Counted from the stretch's first letter, positions 23,071 to 33,958 are shown. The stretch is DNA of 64,000 nucleotides from Clarireedia homoeocarpa (GCA_001465935.1 LNKV01000016.1:248001-312000), one strand, 5' to 3'. The notes: generated by a model from the letters alone, not told the origin. Made by a program: numbers and translations.

Positions 23071-24164
23071 TGTGAGATAATATGTGCGTTCGATAGGCTT
23101 GTAAAGTTATTACACTCGACACTAATCCAGGGACAACCCAGAGTTTTTATACCTTTACGAACACTTCCATATCCGTGGATAACCGAAATGCGGAGCGCGG
23201 GACGAGAGCGGGAGCGGGGTAACGGTCGTTTAAGGGAAATGCTAACTCATTCGATACGACCGATATCCACCCCAAGTGCTCAAAAAGTGGTAGCTGGGGC
23301 AGCTACAAGGACGTGTCTGGATCATGAAAGAGCACCATACTGTGTGGAGTCTGCAGCAGCAGCAGCTTCCTAGTTTGTTAATACCTTGGAAAATCTAACC
23401 AAGGAAAATCTAACCAAGGCTAGAATTAAAATGCAACAGGTGATGTTCACAAATGCCCTCCTTACAACAGCTCCAACACATATCACACTTTCGAGAATTC
23501 GACCACGAAATGTCACAGTATGCAAGATATCGACAAAGTGTTGAATGAACTTCCATCAGGGTAATATCTTGTTACGGAGGAAGAAGCAACATAGTTAGAC
23601 AGTCCTTTAAAAATTAATGCCCACTTTTTGCAGAGCTTGGAATATCGTGCAACACGCGGTTCCTTCAGTCTAACACCATACAAAGTTGAGGCCATGTATT
23701 CCTTCTACTTTTCGGTAGACCCCTAATACTTTTCTGAGAATGACCATGCTGATGAATGAATCAGATGATAGCCCGAAAAGCAATAAATCCTGAATAGCAT
23801 GCATTCACAGCGGTGAGTTCTCTAGTGTTTGATATGATCCGCGCTAATTACCCATGGCCATCTTTAGAACATTGCATTGACCCGCTCCGATAAAGCATTC
23901 AATATGCTAGTCATCTACCACCTATCCCTTTGAGAGCATGCGGGAAGGCTGAAAAATGACGTTGATAGGAACGCCACGAGTCCACATATGTAGGGACTGA
24001 CAACATTCCCAGAACTGGTACATTGCGAGTGGAGTTGATATTAGTTTCGTACGGCAGCAGAATGGACATTCCAGCATAAGTGCATAGAGGAAGATTCTGA
24101 TTGACCCGGTAACCGATCAGAACGGGAATATACCATGAAAGGCGAGTATGGATCGACGGCCATA
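23071..24164. other. Intergenic between two minus-strand genes
   Basis: Promoter of the decarboxylase gene, then the 3' flank of the beta-ketoacyl synthase gene. A short GCA (Gln/Ala) trinucleotide run lies near 23354-23368. No gene is supported. Confidence 0.45.
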
Positions 24165-25598
24165 TCAACTGTATTTCGAAAAGGCAAGTGATGCGTTTGT
24201 GCCACCAAACCCGAAGCTATTTGACAACGCAACGTTCACTTCTTTTTCTTGCGCAGTCAGGGGAACGTAGTTACTTTTAAAGGCATCATCTTGATTTCGT
24301 AGGTTGAGAGTAGGCGGTATTTTATTCTGGATATCGTTAGTAATGAACCATTTCGGAGGGGATGAAAATGACTCTGTACCTCCTTGATAGCCAAAATGGT
24401 GAAAATTGCTTCTACTGCTCCTGCAGCTCCAAGGAGATGTCCAATGGCACCTTTCGTACTACTAACTGTGATTTGGCTTTCATGTTGGACGCCCTCTTCA
24501 CCAAGCATAAGCCTCGAAATGGCCGCGTTCTCAGCGATGTCTCCCAAGGGCGTACTTGTAGCGTGAGCGTTGATGTAGTCAACCGACTCTGGAGATATGC
24601 CAGCGTTCTTAAGAGCTTTCTTCATAGCCAGGTATGCACCAGCCCCATCTTCTCTTGGTGCGGTAATATGATACGCGTCGCCGCTGCACCCATATCCTCG
24701 GACCTCTGCATATATCTCAGCTCCACGAGCTTTGGCGTGTTCCAGTTCCTCCAATACCACCACACCAGCACCCTCCGCAATGACGAAGCCACACCTGTCG
24801 CGATCGAATGGTCGGGATGCAGAAGTCGGATCATCATTGTATGCCGTCGCAAGAGAACGAGACTTTGCGAAACCGGCAAGGGCTAATGGGTGGATGCATG
24901 ATTCGGATCCACCAGCTACCATCACATTTGCATCGCCAAATGCGATAAATCGAGATGCATCACCAATGGCATGTGCGCCAGTTGTACAAGCGGTTGTAAC
25001 TGCATGGTTTGGTCCTTGTAGTCCGTACTTCATTGAGATGTGGCCAGCAGCAAGGTTTATCAGGAGTTTGGGTACGAAAAGAGGAGATACTTTTTTATAG
25101 CCCTTCGTATCATTTAGTGTACTGCTTATGGAACAGAATGAATATATTGCTAACCAGTCTATCAAACTCCACACTAGTATCATACAGTATTTCCAGATTC
25201 CCAATTCCACTGCCTAGACAGACACCTGTGTATTCTTTCTCTTCTTGTATCTGCGGTCTCCAACCAGCGTCATCGAGCGCCATTTCAGTCGCTGCAATCG
25301 CATATTGCGTGAACCTGGCCATGCGTCGCTCGTCACCTTCGCTCAGCCAGTCCGAAGCTTGCCATTTTCCTTCTTCTTTGCTACCTGTTGGTACAATGCC
25401 GGCGACCTTACTAGGAAGCGGTTTCCACCGCGCTGTTGGTTCGATGTTTGAAAGATTGGCAATGCCGCAGTGGCTAGCCAAAAGGCGATTCCATGTGAGT
25501 ATAGTTCCGACACCAAGTGGTGTAATGGCACCAAGACCAGTTACTACGACCCGTCGCATGTTCGGGCCATCGCTAGAATTGTTGTGGTGCGAGTTCAA
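24165..25598 (-). CDS. CEM1: 3-oxoacyl-[acyl-carrier-protein] synthase, mitochondrial type (Cem1-like)
   Basis: Three exons, 25598-25155, 25102-24380 and 24326-24165, give 442 residues, the length of yeast Cem1. Introns are 25154-25103 (unusual GTTAGC donor) and 24379-24327 (GTACAG donor, ACTAAC branch). It elongates acyl chains on mitochondrial ACP in type II fatty-acid synthesis, which feeds lipoate. The thiolase-fold KAS signatures are present: RRVVVTGLGAITPLG at the N-terminus, active Cys187 in TTACTTGAHA, the catalytic His in INAHATSTPLGD, the second His in KGAIGHLLGAAG, and NSFGFGGTNASLAF at the C-terminus. Upstream of MRRVVVTG there are only 13 residues, so a longer targeting peptide, if any, would need another upstream start or exon. 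The gene stands alone, with no polyketide partners. Confidence 0.9.
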
Positions 25599-26218
25599 AA
25601 GACCAGCAGTGATGAAAAATGAGCCGGGATGTTAGGCTTGCTTAATAATCGGAGCATTTAAAAGCACGCTAAGGCCATCGCCCTTAGTTCTATCTCGCAA
25701 TTAGTGAAGAGGAAAAGTACTTCGTACGTTCTACTTTACATTGTTCGCGAAGTCGCCTTTCTATCTACGAATTAGTCCACAATATAGCATTGAGTGCAGA
25801 AGAGAAAACCAGTCATCGCCAATCACTGAATTATGTATTCAGGCCAGTACATTCATTAGAGTATGTTTCACTATGCAACTCACTCACCGATAGAGAAAAT
25901 GGCACTCTGTCTTAGATCACATCCTATCGCTACCATGGCACTCAACCTCTCTATCATCTCTCAGACACAGATCGCTGCGCCTCTTGCAATAGCGAAATAT
26001 TTCAAGTAGTAGAGCATAATGGAAATCTGCGGGGCTAATCAGGTGCTATATGAGCACGATACGATAAGGGCTTCACGCCTTTTCAGCTTGCCGTCGGTAA
26101 CGATGACTTCTCAATTGACTTTTGATTGAGAAACTTATTATGGTAACATGGATATTCGCAAATCTAGCAAAAAAATCAACAAGGAGCTTCATCCTCCTGT
26201 TCTATCCACCCTGCTGCA
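25599..26218. other. Intergenic, no gene seen
   Basis: Promoter side of the CEM1-like gene. No recognisable coding exon, RNA gene or repeat. Confidence 0.45.
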
Positions 26219-26674
26219 TTACTGAGAAAATCCATCGCCGTCTACGTCCTCAGAGCTGGTATCACCCTCGCCCGAATCGCCTGCCTGTGAATCATCTCCA
26301 GATCTGTCATCTTGCCTTGGGAGAAGAATCTCTCTCTTGGTTTCTGGTGCTTCACCCACGTCACTATAACCGTGTGTGTTTGCCGGGACTCCATTTACAG
26401 GATGCGAGGCATGGAACACTTCTAGCCGATCTCCAAGATATTGTCTGAGGGAATCGACATCTGGTCGAATGGATTCAGGGTTCTCTGATTTGGAAAGAAG
26501 TGCATCGTCGGTCGACTGTAGGACAGAGAGCATGTCAGCAGGTTAGGTCATTCTATTTGGCCTATTGGAACGGTAAATATGGATAGTTGCAGAGAAGAGC
26601 TTACAGGAATTGGGGCAGAAACAACAAGGCGGAGCGCCGTAAGCCATAATAGAAAAGCTGAAGTATGCCGCATG
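26219..26674 (-). pseudogene. Small secreted protein with a one-base frameshift in the signal peptide
   Basis: Minus-strand exons 26674-26605 and 26518-26219 are separated by an intron with GTAAGC donor and CTACAG acceptor. Exon 2 reads STDDALLSKSENPESIRPD... and ends in an acidic tail (GDSGEGDTSSEDVDGDG). Exon 1 starts MRHTSAFLLWL and, if one base near 26640 is dropped, continues as TALRLVVSAPIP, a perfect signal peptide in phase with exon 2. As written, the frame instead gives a Cys/Pro-rich stretch and is out of phase at the splice. This is either a real disabling indel, an assembly error, or a different first exon. An alternative start at 26533 (MLSVLQ) would have no signal peptide. The family is unknown. 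Confidence 0.5.
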
Positions 26675-27527
26675 TTGACGTAGTAGTTGTCAGTTGTTAT
26701 TGCAGTTGCCGTCGCTGATATTCGGATGCTTGATCTTGGATCTCAAAGGGCGCCTCAACTTTCTACGCATTAAATACATAGAAATCTCGAATACACCGAG
26801 ATATGGTAGTCTCGTGGCACTGAATTGCGACATAAGAGACACAGAAATTTCTGAAACCGAGACACCTACGATAACACTGGAGAAACAGAGGATCGTGGCT
26901 TTTAGGATATATTGCAATGAGATCAAATATTGTGTATCCTAACTTGGTTCACATTGTGAAACAACATACACGATTCGTAAATGTCGGTAAGAGATTTTCA
27001 ACCCATAAGTTAATCGCGTTCAAGTTTGGAGAAGATCGTTCCTGCATCTGGAGACGAAATGACGATCATCAACTGCAGACACAGTTGAGGAACTCCCAAA
27101 TAAATGAGACACTCAAAGAGTCTGGAAATATGTGGTCATTCATTCATTCATTCATTCATTCACCTTTGTGGTGCCGACTGCGTCGCTAGTATATTATCGC
27201 ATCAGATATGTATGTGTTAAGATGTCAATTTTGACCACCATATATCCTAATATTTTCGAATCTCTCAAGGCGTACCAGCTCTTTTGCAAGCTTGATTTCT
27301 TCAGGTTGTCTTCCATAGGTAGGCCTATGCAAGTATATTTCATTTGTTTGATCTCTTTTCCTAGTCCCTCTGTTTATCCACAGAATCCAAACAGCACGAT
27401 GCGCTGAGGCTTGAATGTATGAATTCAAATCAGTTAACATTAAAATTTTAGAACCGCCAAAGCAACATTCAAGACCTCCTAGTAGACGGTATTGGCAAGA
27501 GAAGGAAATCAATACGTCGAGGATGTT
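26675..27527. other. Intergenic with an ATTC microsatellite
   Basis: No gene is supported. A tetranucleotide (ATTC)n tract lies at about 27137-27162. Confidence 0.45.
27137..27162. repeat. (ATTC)n microsatellite
   Basis: About six tandem CATT units in intergenic DNA. Confidence 0.85.
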
Positions 27528-27662
27528 GGCAATAGACAGAATCGAACTGCCGCCTTTCATGCTCACGGTAGGTCGAAGTGTTGGATCCAATCCTCTAAAG
27601 GAGTCTCCAGACTACCTCGACCACACTCAGAGATGAATGTTCGACCCCCGATCTATATTCCC
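27528..27662 (-). tRNA. tRNA-like sequence, copy 1 (long intron; probably defective)
   Basis: On the minus strand from 27662 the sequence folds as a tRNA cloverleaf. The acceptor stem is GGGAATA/TATTGCC with one mismatch, and the D stem GATC/GAAC has one mismatch. The anticodon stem TTCAT/ATGAA is fully paired, and the T arm is GGCAG-TTCGATT-CTGTC, fully paired with a wobble. About 65 nt interrupts the anticodon loop after the position expected for base 37. The apparent anticodon is CTG. No T-run follows, and the D arm is damaged, so this copy is probably a pseudogene or a tRNA-derived repeat. It is related to the copy at 27867-28009 in both arms and intron ends. Confidence 0.4.
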
Positions 27663-27866
27663 TTTCTTGGAGATCAGGAAGACTGTATATCTGTAGTTGT
27701 ATCTATATATCAGCGGCCCAATCTGTTTACAGACCAGAGTATTTGGGGTCCTTGTTACAAGTGAATAATATCAAGACCATAAAAAACCGAACTTCTTCTC
27801 CTACCGCTTGCTCTCCACTTCCCTCTCCAGGACCGAATCATAAGCGAACAGAATAGAAAAAGCAAT

Positions 27867-28009
27867 AGGAATAGATAGAATCGAAGTATCGTCTTCCATG
27901 CTCACGGTAGGCTAGTGCTCTCCATAGATCCCAGATCTCTCCAGGACCGTGGCCACACCATGACCGACCACACTAAGAGATGGATGTTCTACCATTGAAC
28001 TATACTCCT
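27867..28009 (-). tRNA. tRNA-like sequence, copy 2 (intact fold with 73-nt intron, anticodon CTT)
   Basis: On the minus strand from 28009 there is a near-perfect cloverleaf. The acceptor stem AGGAGTA/TATTCCT pairs 7 of 7 with one wobble. The D arm GTTC-AATGGTA-GAAC pairs 4 of 4, the anticodon stem TCCAT/ATGGA 5 of 5, and the T arm GATAC-TTCGATT-CTATC 4 of 5. The A-box-like TAGTTCAATGG and B-box-like TTCGATT are in place, and a T5 run (27861-27857) follows as a possible Pol III terminator. The mature form would be about 70 nt after removal of about 73 nt from the anticodon loop. The implied isotype is Lys(CTT), but it does not look like the ordinary nuclear tRNA-Lys, so a tRNA-derived repeat is a live alternative. 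Confidence 0.5.
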
Positions 28010-28572
28010 TTCTATGGGTGTTGTTGATGGCGATGGTTTATTTAGCAATATGTTACTCTACCTAGGAGCTTATACTGAGATGATCATGTGCGGCGATGAA
28101 ATATGAAGGTGGCTACAATTGAGATCTTGTATGTGAAAGTAGAAGCTGCGAGGACTGGTGTATGCATTGACTTAAGATCGTCGCCGAAGATAAGGGAGGT
28201 GTAAAAGATAGATATGGTGCGAGTCCGCAAAATAAGTAGAATGTAAACCGTGCAACTTTGACGGAGCGAACTGTGCTGAAATGCTAACCATAGCTTGCTT
28301 TTCATGTGAGGGCTAAACGAATGTTGACGACCCTGTAACTCGAAGTAGATCAACAAGTTGGCCGACTTATACAGTCCTGTAGCCGTCTTGGTGAATGTGA
28401 AGATGATCTTGAACTGGGAACGAAGTGGTCTCACTTGAGTCTCATAGAGAAGAGGAGTACTGGATGAAATAAATCGTGTTCATAAACTTTCAATCGACGT
28501 GCTATCTCATATCCCACCAAAATCGTGTGTCCCATAGTTTCACATGTACCGGCCTTTACTTACATCTATCAT
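28010..28572. other. Intergenic, no gene seen
   Basis: The minus-strand frame 28084-28434 has no motif and I do not call it. The rest is 3' flank of the gene ending at 28573. Confidence 0.4.
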
Positions 28573-29301
28573 CTACTTCTTTCCTTGCCAATTATACACG
28601 AATCTAACCTTTATGGCCGTGTCCCCTTTCTTCACTACGATCCTTCTCGTATAGTACCTCTTTTCATCCACAATCGCAAATCCCCATATCTGATTGGCAC
28701 TCCAGCCCTTCTCCTCATTTACAACGTAACTCTGCACATGTCTCTCCCCATTTGGTCCACTATTCTCACCATCGTTCTCCTCCCACCCATCCTTTAGATA
28801 CTCATCCTCCACGTCATCCAATGTCAACCATCGACTTTGACCAATCAATTTTCCAAAGAGATGATCTTCGTGTGAACGTTGCTGCCAGTCAAGAGTCCGT
28901 AACTCTGTTGTGCCTTTGATTCCACCAGTAGCGGTTTGCTCAATATCAATGTGAGTGATACCATTCTCGTCGGAGTATTGCTTAGCGTGGATGGTGACGG
29001 TTGCGAGACTAATGGCTTTGCGCGTCCACCAACCTATACCTTGGAGAGCGAGAACAGGGTCGGCATCATCGGAGAGGGTCTTGTTCTGGAGGGCAGAGAT
29101 ATACATTAGCTGAGAACAGGTGAATGGAGCATTGCATTGCACTATATTTGGGGACTGCACAGCTATACAAAGTAACCGAGACATAGGGCGAAAGCGTTTG
29201 CCTGAACGTACCATGACCCAATCTCCACTCATATCCTTCAAAGTGACTTCGGGACCTGCAGCCATGATATTCTCTGGCGTCTGTGTGTACTGAAACTTCA
29301 A
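28573..29301 (-). CDS. Conserved fungal protein, 200 aa, function unknown
   Basis: Exons 29301-29212 and 29085-28573. The 126-bp intron 29211-29086 is a multiple of three without a stop, so an unspliced reading of 242 residues is open. I remove it because of its GTACGT donor, CTAAT branch site and CCAG acceptor, and because splicing joins MSGDWVM to NKTLSDDADPVLALQGIGWW, the order I recall in other ascomycetes. Other conserved pieces are THIDIEQTATGGIKGTTELR, LDWQQRSHEDHLFG, HVQSYVVNEEKGWSANQIWG and RRIVVKKGD. The alternation of short strands and the length suggest a lipocalin-like barrel (inference). There is no signal peptide. It is divergent from the ILV3 gene, with a shared upstream region of about 1 kb. 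Confidence 0.8.
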   Translation of the reverse strand: MKFQYTQTPENIMAAGPEVTLKDMSGDWVMVRSGKRFRPMSRLLCIAVQSPNIVQCNAPFTCSQLMYISALQNKTLSDDADPVLALQGIGWWTRKAISLATVTIHAKQYSDENGITHIDIEQTATGGIKGTTELRTLDWQQRSHEDHLFGKLIGQSRWLTLDDVEDEYLKDGWEENDGENSGPNGERHVQSYVVNEEKGWSANQIWGFAIVDEKRYYTRRIVVKKGDTAIKVRFVYNWQGKK

Positions 29302-30315
29302 GTAGTAAGTACCAGCTAGGCAAGTGGATGTTGTATTGAATATTGAACGCGGGGTAGCTTGCGGTGTTCGCGTTAAAGGTAGATTAGATTAGGTTATGAT
29401 AATGACGTTAGGCTACAATCAGATAAGGCAAGTGTATTCCCTCCTTAGATACGGATCAAACAGCACGGCCGAAGACAGGATAGACGTGAAATGGGAAAGA
29501 AACTTTGATACCAACCGTCTGGTGCTTTGCCTTAGCTTTATATCTCTCTCGTGTCTGCATTTAGCCGATATGATTTCAAGGAAGCCTGGTACCTGCAGCA
29601 GTTCTTGTAGCTATCACGATACAATTGTGTACCTCTCCACACTTATCACCTCGGCATCGGCTGACATAAGATCTGGGGATTCGGCTTGACATGTGTGTTC
29701 GGCTGAGATATCCTTGTCTTGTTAAGGAACGATTCCAGCCCCTCATCTTTGTGATAGAGTGGATATATCTATTGATAGAAGCTTTCGTTTTAGCTCCGAC
29801 GTAGGAGCTGTGAAAGATACTCTGATACCAAGACGAAGGAAGCACGACCCGGCCCCGCGATGCAGTGAGCCTCTCCCAGAAACGGCAGCGAAGCCACCAA
29901 GAAGGGCACTAGAAGCAGTATTGACTGTGGAAGGTGTGCTCAAGATCGACGAACACTGGTAAGTTTGAGTGTTTATTTGTGAAGAGACACTAGTTATCAA
30001 AATACCGAGTGCAATTATCTTCGTGTCCACCAATCAAAACCTCGTTAATCAGCAAAGCTGGGGTTTGGCGATTTTCCGACCACCGACCTCCGATATCGAG
30101 AAATATTTCTTCCTCCACTGTGTCACACACCAAGCTGTGGAACTCTCTCTGCGAGAGAATAATTTGAGTCATACCTCAATAACTTTACTCCCCTTTATTA
30201 AGGGGTGCATTGGCTACTGGTTTTGAATCTTTCACTGTGCTTGCTTTGAAAGAAGACAAAAGACAAAATCGGCGCAATTGCAAGTCACTGGCTTCACTTG
30301 CAGCTATCAAGCAAG
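29302..30315. other. Bidirectional promoter region between the 200-aa protein gene and ILV3
   Basis: About 1 kb between divergent genes. I see no coding exon with support. It contains a TGAGTCA site near ILV3, annotated separately. Confidence 0.5.
30165..30171 (+). promoter_or_regulatory. Candidate CPC1/GCN4 binding site upstream of ILV3
   Basis: TGAGTCA is the bZIP consensus of the general amino-acid control regulator (Gcn4 in yeast, CPC1 in moulds). It lies 145 bp before the ILV3 start, a sensible distance for a branched-chain amino-acid gene. Binding is inferred from the motif alone; a 7-bp match can arise by chance. Confidence 0.5.
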
Positions 30316-32192
30316 ATGTTGTCACAACTAAGAACAAGGGCATCTGCCTCTCTTCGTAGCTCCATGAGAGCCTCGCAATATGCGTGAGTGGCTGGGCTAT
30401 TTCACATGGCCACCAATTGACTGGCTGACTGCTCTTCAGACGCTCATTCTCCTCTACCTCACCATTCCGTGCATCCACCAGTGACTCAGAACCGAAGCTC
30501 AACAAAGTCTCAGCTACCATCACTCAGCCGAAATCGCAGGGTGCCTCACAGGCAATGTTATACGCCACAGGACTCACCGAAGAGACTTTGAATAGAGCTC
30601 AAGTTGGTATCTCTTCAGTCTGGTTTACTGGCAATCCTTGCAACATGCATCTCTTGGACCTTAACCACATCGTCAAAAAGGGAGTCGAGGATGCTGGTCT
30701 CGTAGGATATCAATTCAACACAATTGGCGTCTCGGATGGTATCTCTATGGGCACAAAGGGTATGAGATACAGTCTACAATCAAGAGATATCATTGCAGAC
30801 AGTGTTGAAACTGTTATGAATGGCCAATGGTACGATGCAAACGTTTCTATTCCAGGTTGCGACAAGAATATGCCAGGTGTTATGATTGCCATGGGTCGTG
30901 TTAACAGACCTTCTCTCATGGTATACGGAGGAACAATCAAGCCAGGATGCTCTGTGACCCAGAACAATGCCGATATTGATATAGTTTCCGCTTTCCAAGC
31001 TTACGGACAGTTCATTGCTGGTGAAATCTCGGAGGAGACCAGATTCGACATTATCCGTCATGCTTGCCCGGGTAAAGGAGCTTGTGGTGGAATGTACACT
31101 GCCAACACAATGGCCTCAGCAATCGAGATCATGGGAATGGCTCTGCCTGGTTCTTCTTCTAACCCTGCCGACTCTAAGGCCAAATACTTCGAGTGTTTAG
31201 CAGCAGGTGGAGCCATCAAGAACCTCCTTAAAGAAGACATCCGACCACGCGACATCATGACTCGTCAAGCCTTCGAAAACGCTATGAAACTTGTTACTAT
31301 CACTGGTGGTTCCACTAATGCTGTTCTTCACTTGATTGCCATCGCCGACAGTGTAGGCATTAAGCTCACAATCGACGACTTCCAAGCTGTCTCTGACGCC
31401 ACTCCATTCCTCGCAGATCTTAAGCCATCTGGAAAGTATGTCTTCGCTGACCTTCACAACATTGGTGGTACACCTGCTCTCATAAAACTTCTCATCAAGG
31501 AAGGTGTTGTAGATGGATCCGGCATGACTGTAACCGGTAAAACATTGGCTCAGAATGTTGAAAATGTACCCGACTTTCCAAGCGACCAAACTATCATTCG
31601 TCCCTTCACAGACCCCATAAAACCTACCGGACACATTCAAATCCTTCGTGGATCCCTTGCACCAGGTGGATCTGTCGGTAAAATCACTGGCAAAGAAGGT
31701 CTACGCTTTGTAGGAAACGCCAAGTGTTACGACCAGGAAGATGACTTCATCGAAGCTCTCGAACGCGGCGATATCAAAAAGGGCGAGAAGACCGTCGTAG
31801 TTATCCGCTACGAAGGACCAAAAGGCGGTCCTGGTATGCCCGAGATGCTGAAACCATCCTCAGCAATCATGGGCGCAGGATTAGGGAAAGATGTGGCATT
31901 AATCACCGACGGACGATTCAGTGGGGGGAGTCACGGGTTCTTGATTGGTCATATTGTGCCTGAAGCACAGGAAGGTGGTCCCATCGGATTGGTCAGAGAT
32001 GGCGATAAGATTGTTATTGATGCGGAGACGAGGGTATTGGATTTGGAGGTCGACGAGGCGGAGTTGGAAAAGAGGCGGAAGGAATTCAAGCCCAAGCCGG
32101 CGAAGTATACGAAGGGAACGTTGGCGAAGTATGCGCGTGTTGTACAGGATGCTAGTCATGGGTGTATTACAGACGGTGAAATCAGTGCGTAA
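30316..32192 (+). CDS. ILV3: Dihydroxy-acid dehydratase, mitochondrial
   Basis: Exons 30316-30383 and 30440-32192 give 606 residues; the 56-bp intron has a GTGAGT donor and a CTGAC branch before TTCAG. The enzyme dehydrates 2,3-dihydroxy-isovalerate and -methylvalerate to the keto-acid precursors of valine, leucine and isoleucine in the matrix. The first ~25 residues (MLSQLRTRASASLRSSMRAS) are basic and Ser-rich, as in a mitochondrial presequence. Iron-sulfur ligands sit in SIPGCDKNMPG and in HACPGKGACGGMYTANTM. Other family blocks are SDGISMGTKGMRYSL, GGSTNAVLHLIAIA, GSVGKITGKEG, ALITDGRFSGGSHGF and GHIVPEAQEGGPIGLV. No lesion is visible and the length is normal. Confidence 0.97.
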
Positions 32193-32967
32193 AGTTGAGA
32201 GATTGAATGATTGATGGATGAATGATGGATTTCACATGATAATGGTGGGATAAAGAAGTGCAGTAATGGATACACACGGCTGAAACCCTGCAGATATGGC
32301 AGGTCAAGTGAATGAACATAAAATGATGAGATGTATGATATCTGGTTGAGGCTCGAGAAAAGAAAAAAATGGAAATTCATGGGTATCTGGGTTGGAAGGT
32401 GGGAGGGGCAAAAGTTATTTAGGATTTCGGGACGAAATGGGCTTGGATGAGCATGGCAATGAAATGAATTAAATTGGAAGTATATTGTTATTATTGTGAA
32501 TTTCCATCGTTCGCAACATCCATTAGTCTATCTGAGACAGACTGAGGGAGGAGTAAGAGTAAATCTTTCAAGTTTCTATCTGAGCTATTGTTGTCAAACT
32601 TCTTTTCTTTTCTTCTCTTGTCCACATATAATGTATGTGGTACATGCAAAAGTTCTACCAGGGTATCTACCGACCATATGAAATTATAATGTAAGTCCAC
32701 ATACCATACTCCAGGTCGTCATGCAAGATCATGACCATATCTTCATAATCTTCGTTTTAATGCCCCTCGAATCTTTTCCCCGTCTACCATTAAAGTTCGA
32801 ACTGACCGTTTCTTCCTTTGAAGCCCAGTTAACGTACCGGTCCTCCTCCATGGGGGTTTCCTCCAGTTGGACTGGATCTTGGATTCTCTATGCTCAGACT
32901 ATCCAACGCCCAGCTTAACTTCCCGGCTGGACATGAGTAACTATAGTAGGTATATAGTGCTTCCAGT
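32193..32967. other. Intergenic between convergent genes
   Basis: 3' flanks of ILV3 and of the acyltransferase gene. ATGG/ATGA-rich near 32205-32230. No gene is supported. Confidence 0.5.
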
Positions 32968-33958
32968 TCACAGAATGTGATGTTCGACTTTGGCGTCCGC
33001 ACCACTGGCTTTAACCACACTATCACCACTATTTCTGGCGGGCATAGCAATTGGCTTTCCTTCCTTCCTCGACGTCAGCCCAACTAATTCTTTTAGCATA
33101 AGCTCTCTTGTGTCCCGTGCGAGATCTTCCACATCTGCAGATGTGAGATTTTTCGTCTGGATTGGTTTCAACACTGCGACAAATTAGCCCAAAATGTTCT
33201 CCCCACAAACCATACGAAAGTCAAGAGTAATATAACATACCCTTAACCGGTATCTTCCCCGCTCTAAACCACCAGCTCTGCACATGCAAAACATCTGAAT
33301 AGTTCGCAACCACAACTGGGATTATTGGCACACCAGCCTGAACCGCCAAATGAAATGCTCCTTTCTTGAACGGCAACAGTAATGGCTCCTTCGCATAACT
33401 TCTCGTTCCCTCCGGAAAGATATAAACACTCTGTCTCTTCTCCCTAATCTCCGCCGCCGCACCCGCCATCGCCTGTCTCGCATCCTTCGTATTCGCGCGG
33501 TCAATAAACACCGTCCCGGACAAACTCATAAACCACCCTAAAAGAGGCACTTTCTTCAGACTCTTCTTCGCCGTCACCGAGCAGTATTTCGGAAACACAC
33601 AGCCCAGCATCAGCACATCGAGTTCCGTCTGATGATTCCCAATGAGCACCGCCGGACGCGTAATGCCGAGATAGTTATTGGGGTCCTCGACTTCGAATGT
33701 GACGCCCGTGGCGAGCCACATACTGTATTTGAAGGCTCGCGCGACGGCCCATTGCGCGATGCGGTGATTGTTGAAGAGCCGCAGGAAGATGGAGATGAAG
33801 ACGCCGTAGCAGGCGCATGCGACGAGGCAAATGTAGCCGGCGAGGAGGCGGGCGATGAACCCGGGGAGAGGGTGGATTGTCGAGAGCATGTAGAGCACGA
33901 GGGTGAGGAGGACGTAGATTATGAAGAGGTTGACTAGGTAGGTGAGAAAAGCGAACAT
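32968..33958 (-). CDS. SLC1: 1-acyl-sn-glycerol-3-phosphate acyltransferase (Slc1-type)
   Basis: Exons 33958-33241 and 33173-32968 give 307 residues; the 67-bp intron 33240-33174 has a GTATGT donor and CGCAG acceptor. The enzyme acylates lysophosphatidate to phosphatidate in the ER or lipid-droplet membrane. Two N-terminal hydrophobic segments (about residues 4-28 and 35-60) are followed by the PlsC blocks in order: GNHQTELDVLMLG (NHx4D catalytic motif), SLSGTVFIDRAN, VYIFPEGTRSYAKEP and AVQAGVPIIPVVVANYSDV. After the intron the sequence continues as KPIQTKNLTSADVEDLARDTRELM, typical of the family C-terminus. The length is close to that of yeast Slc1. A GTGCGC-rich tract lies just upstream at about 34012-34035. 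Confidence 0.94.
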
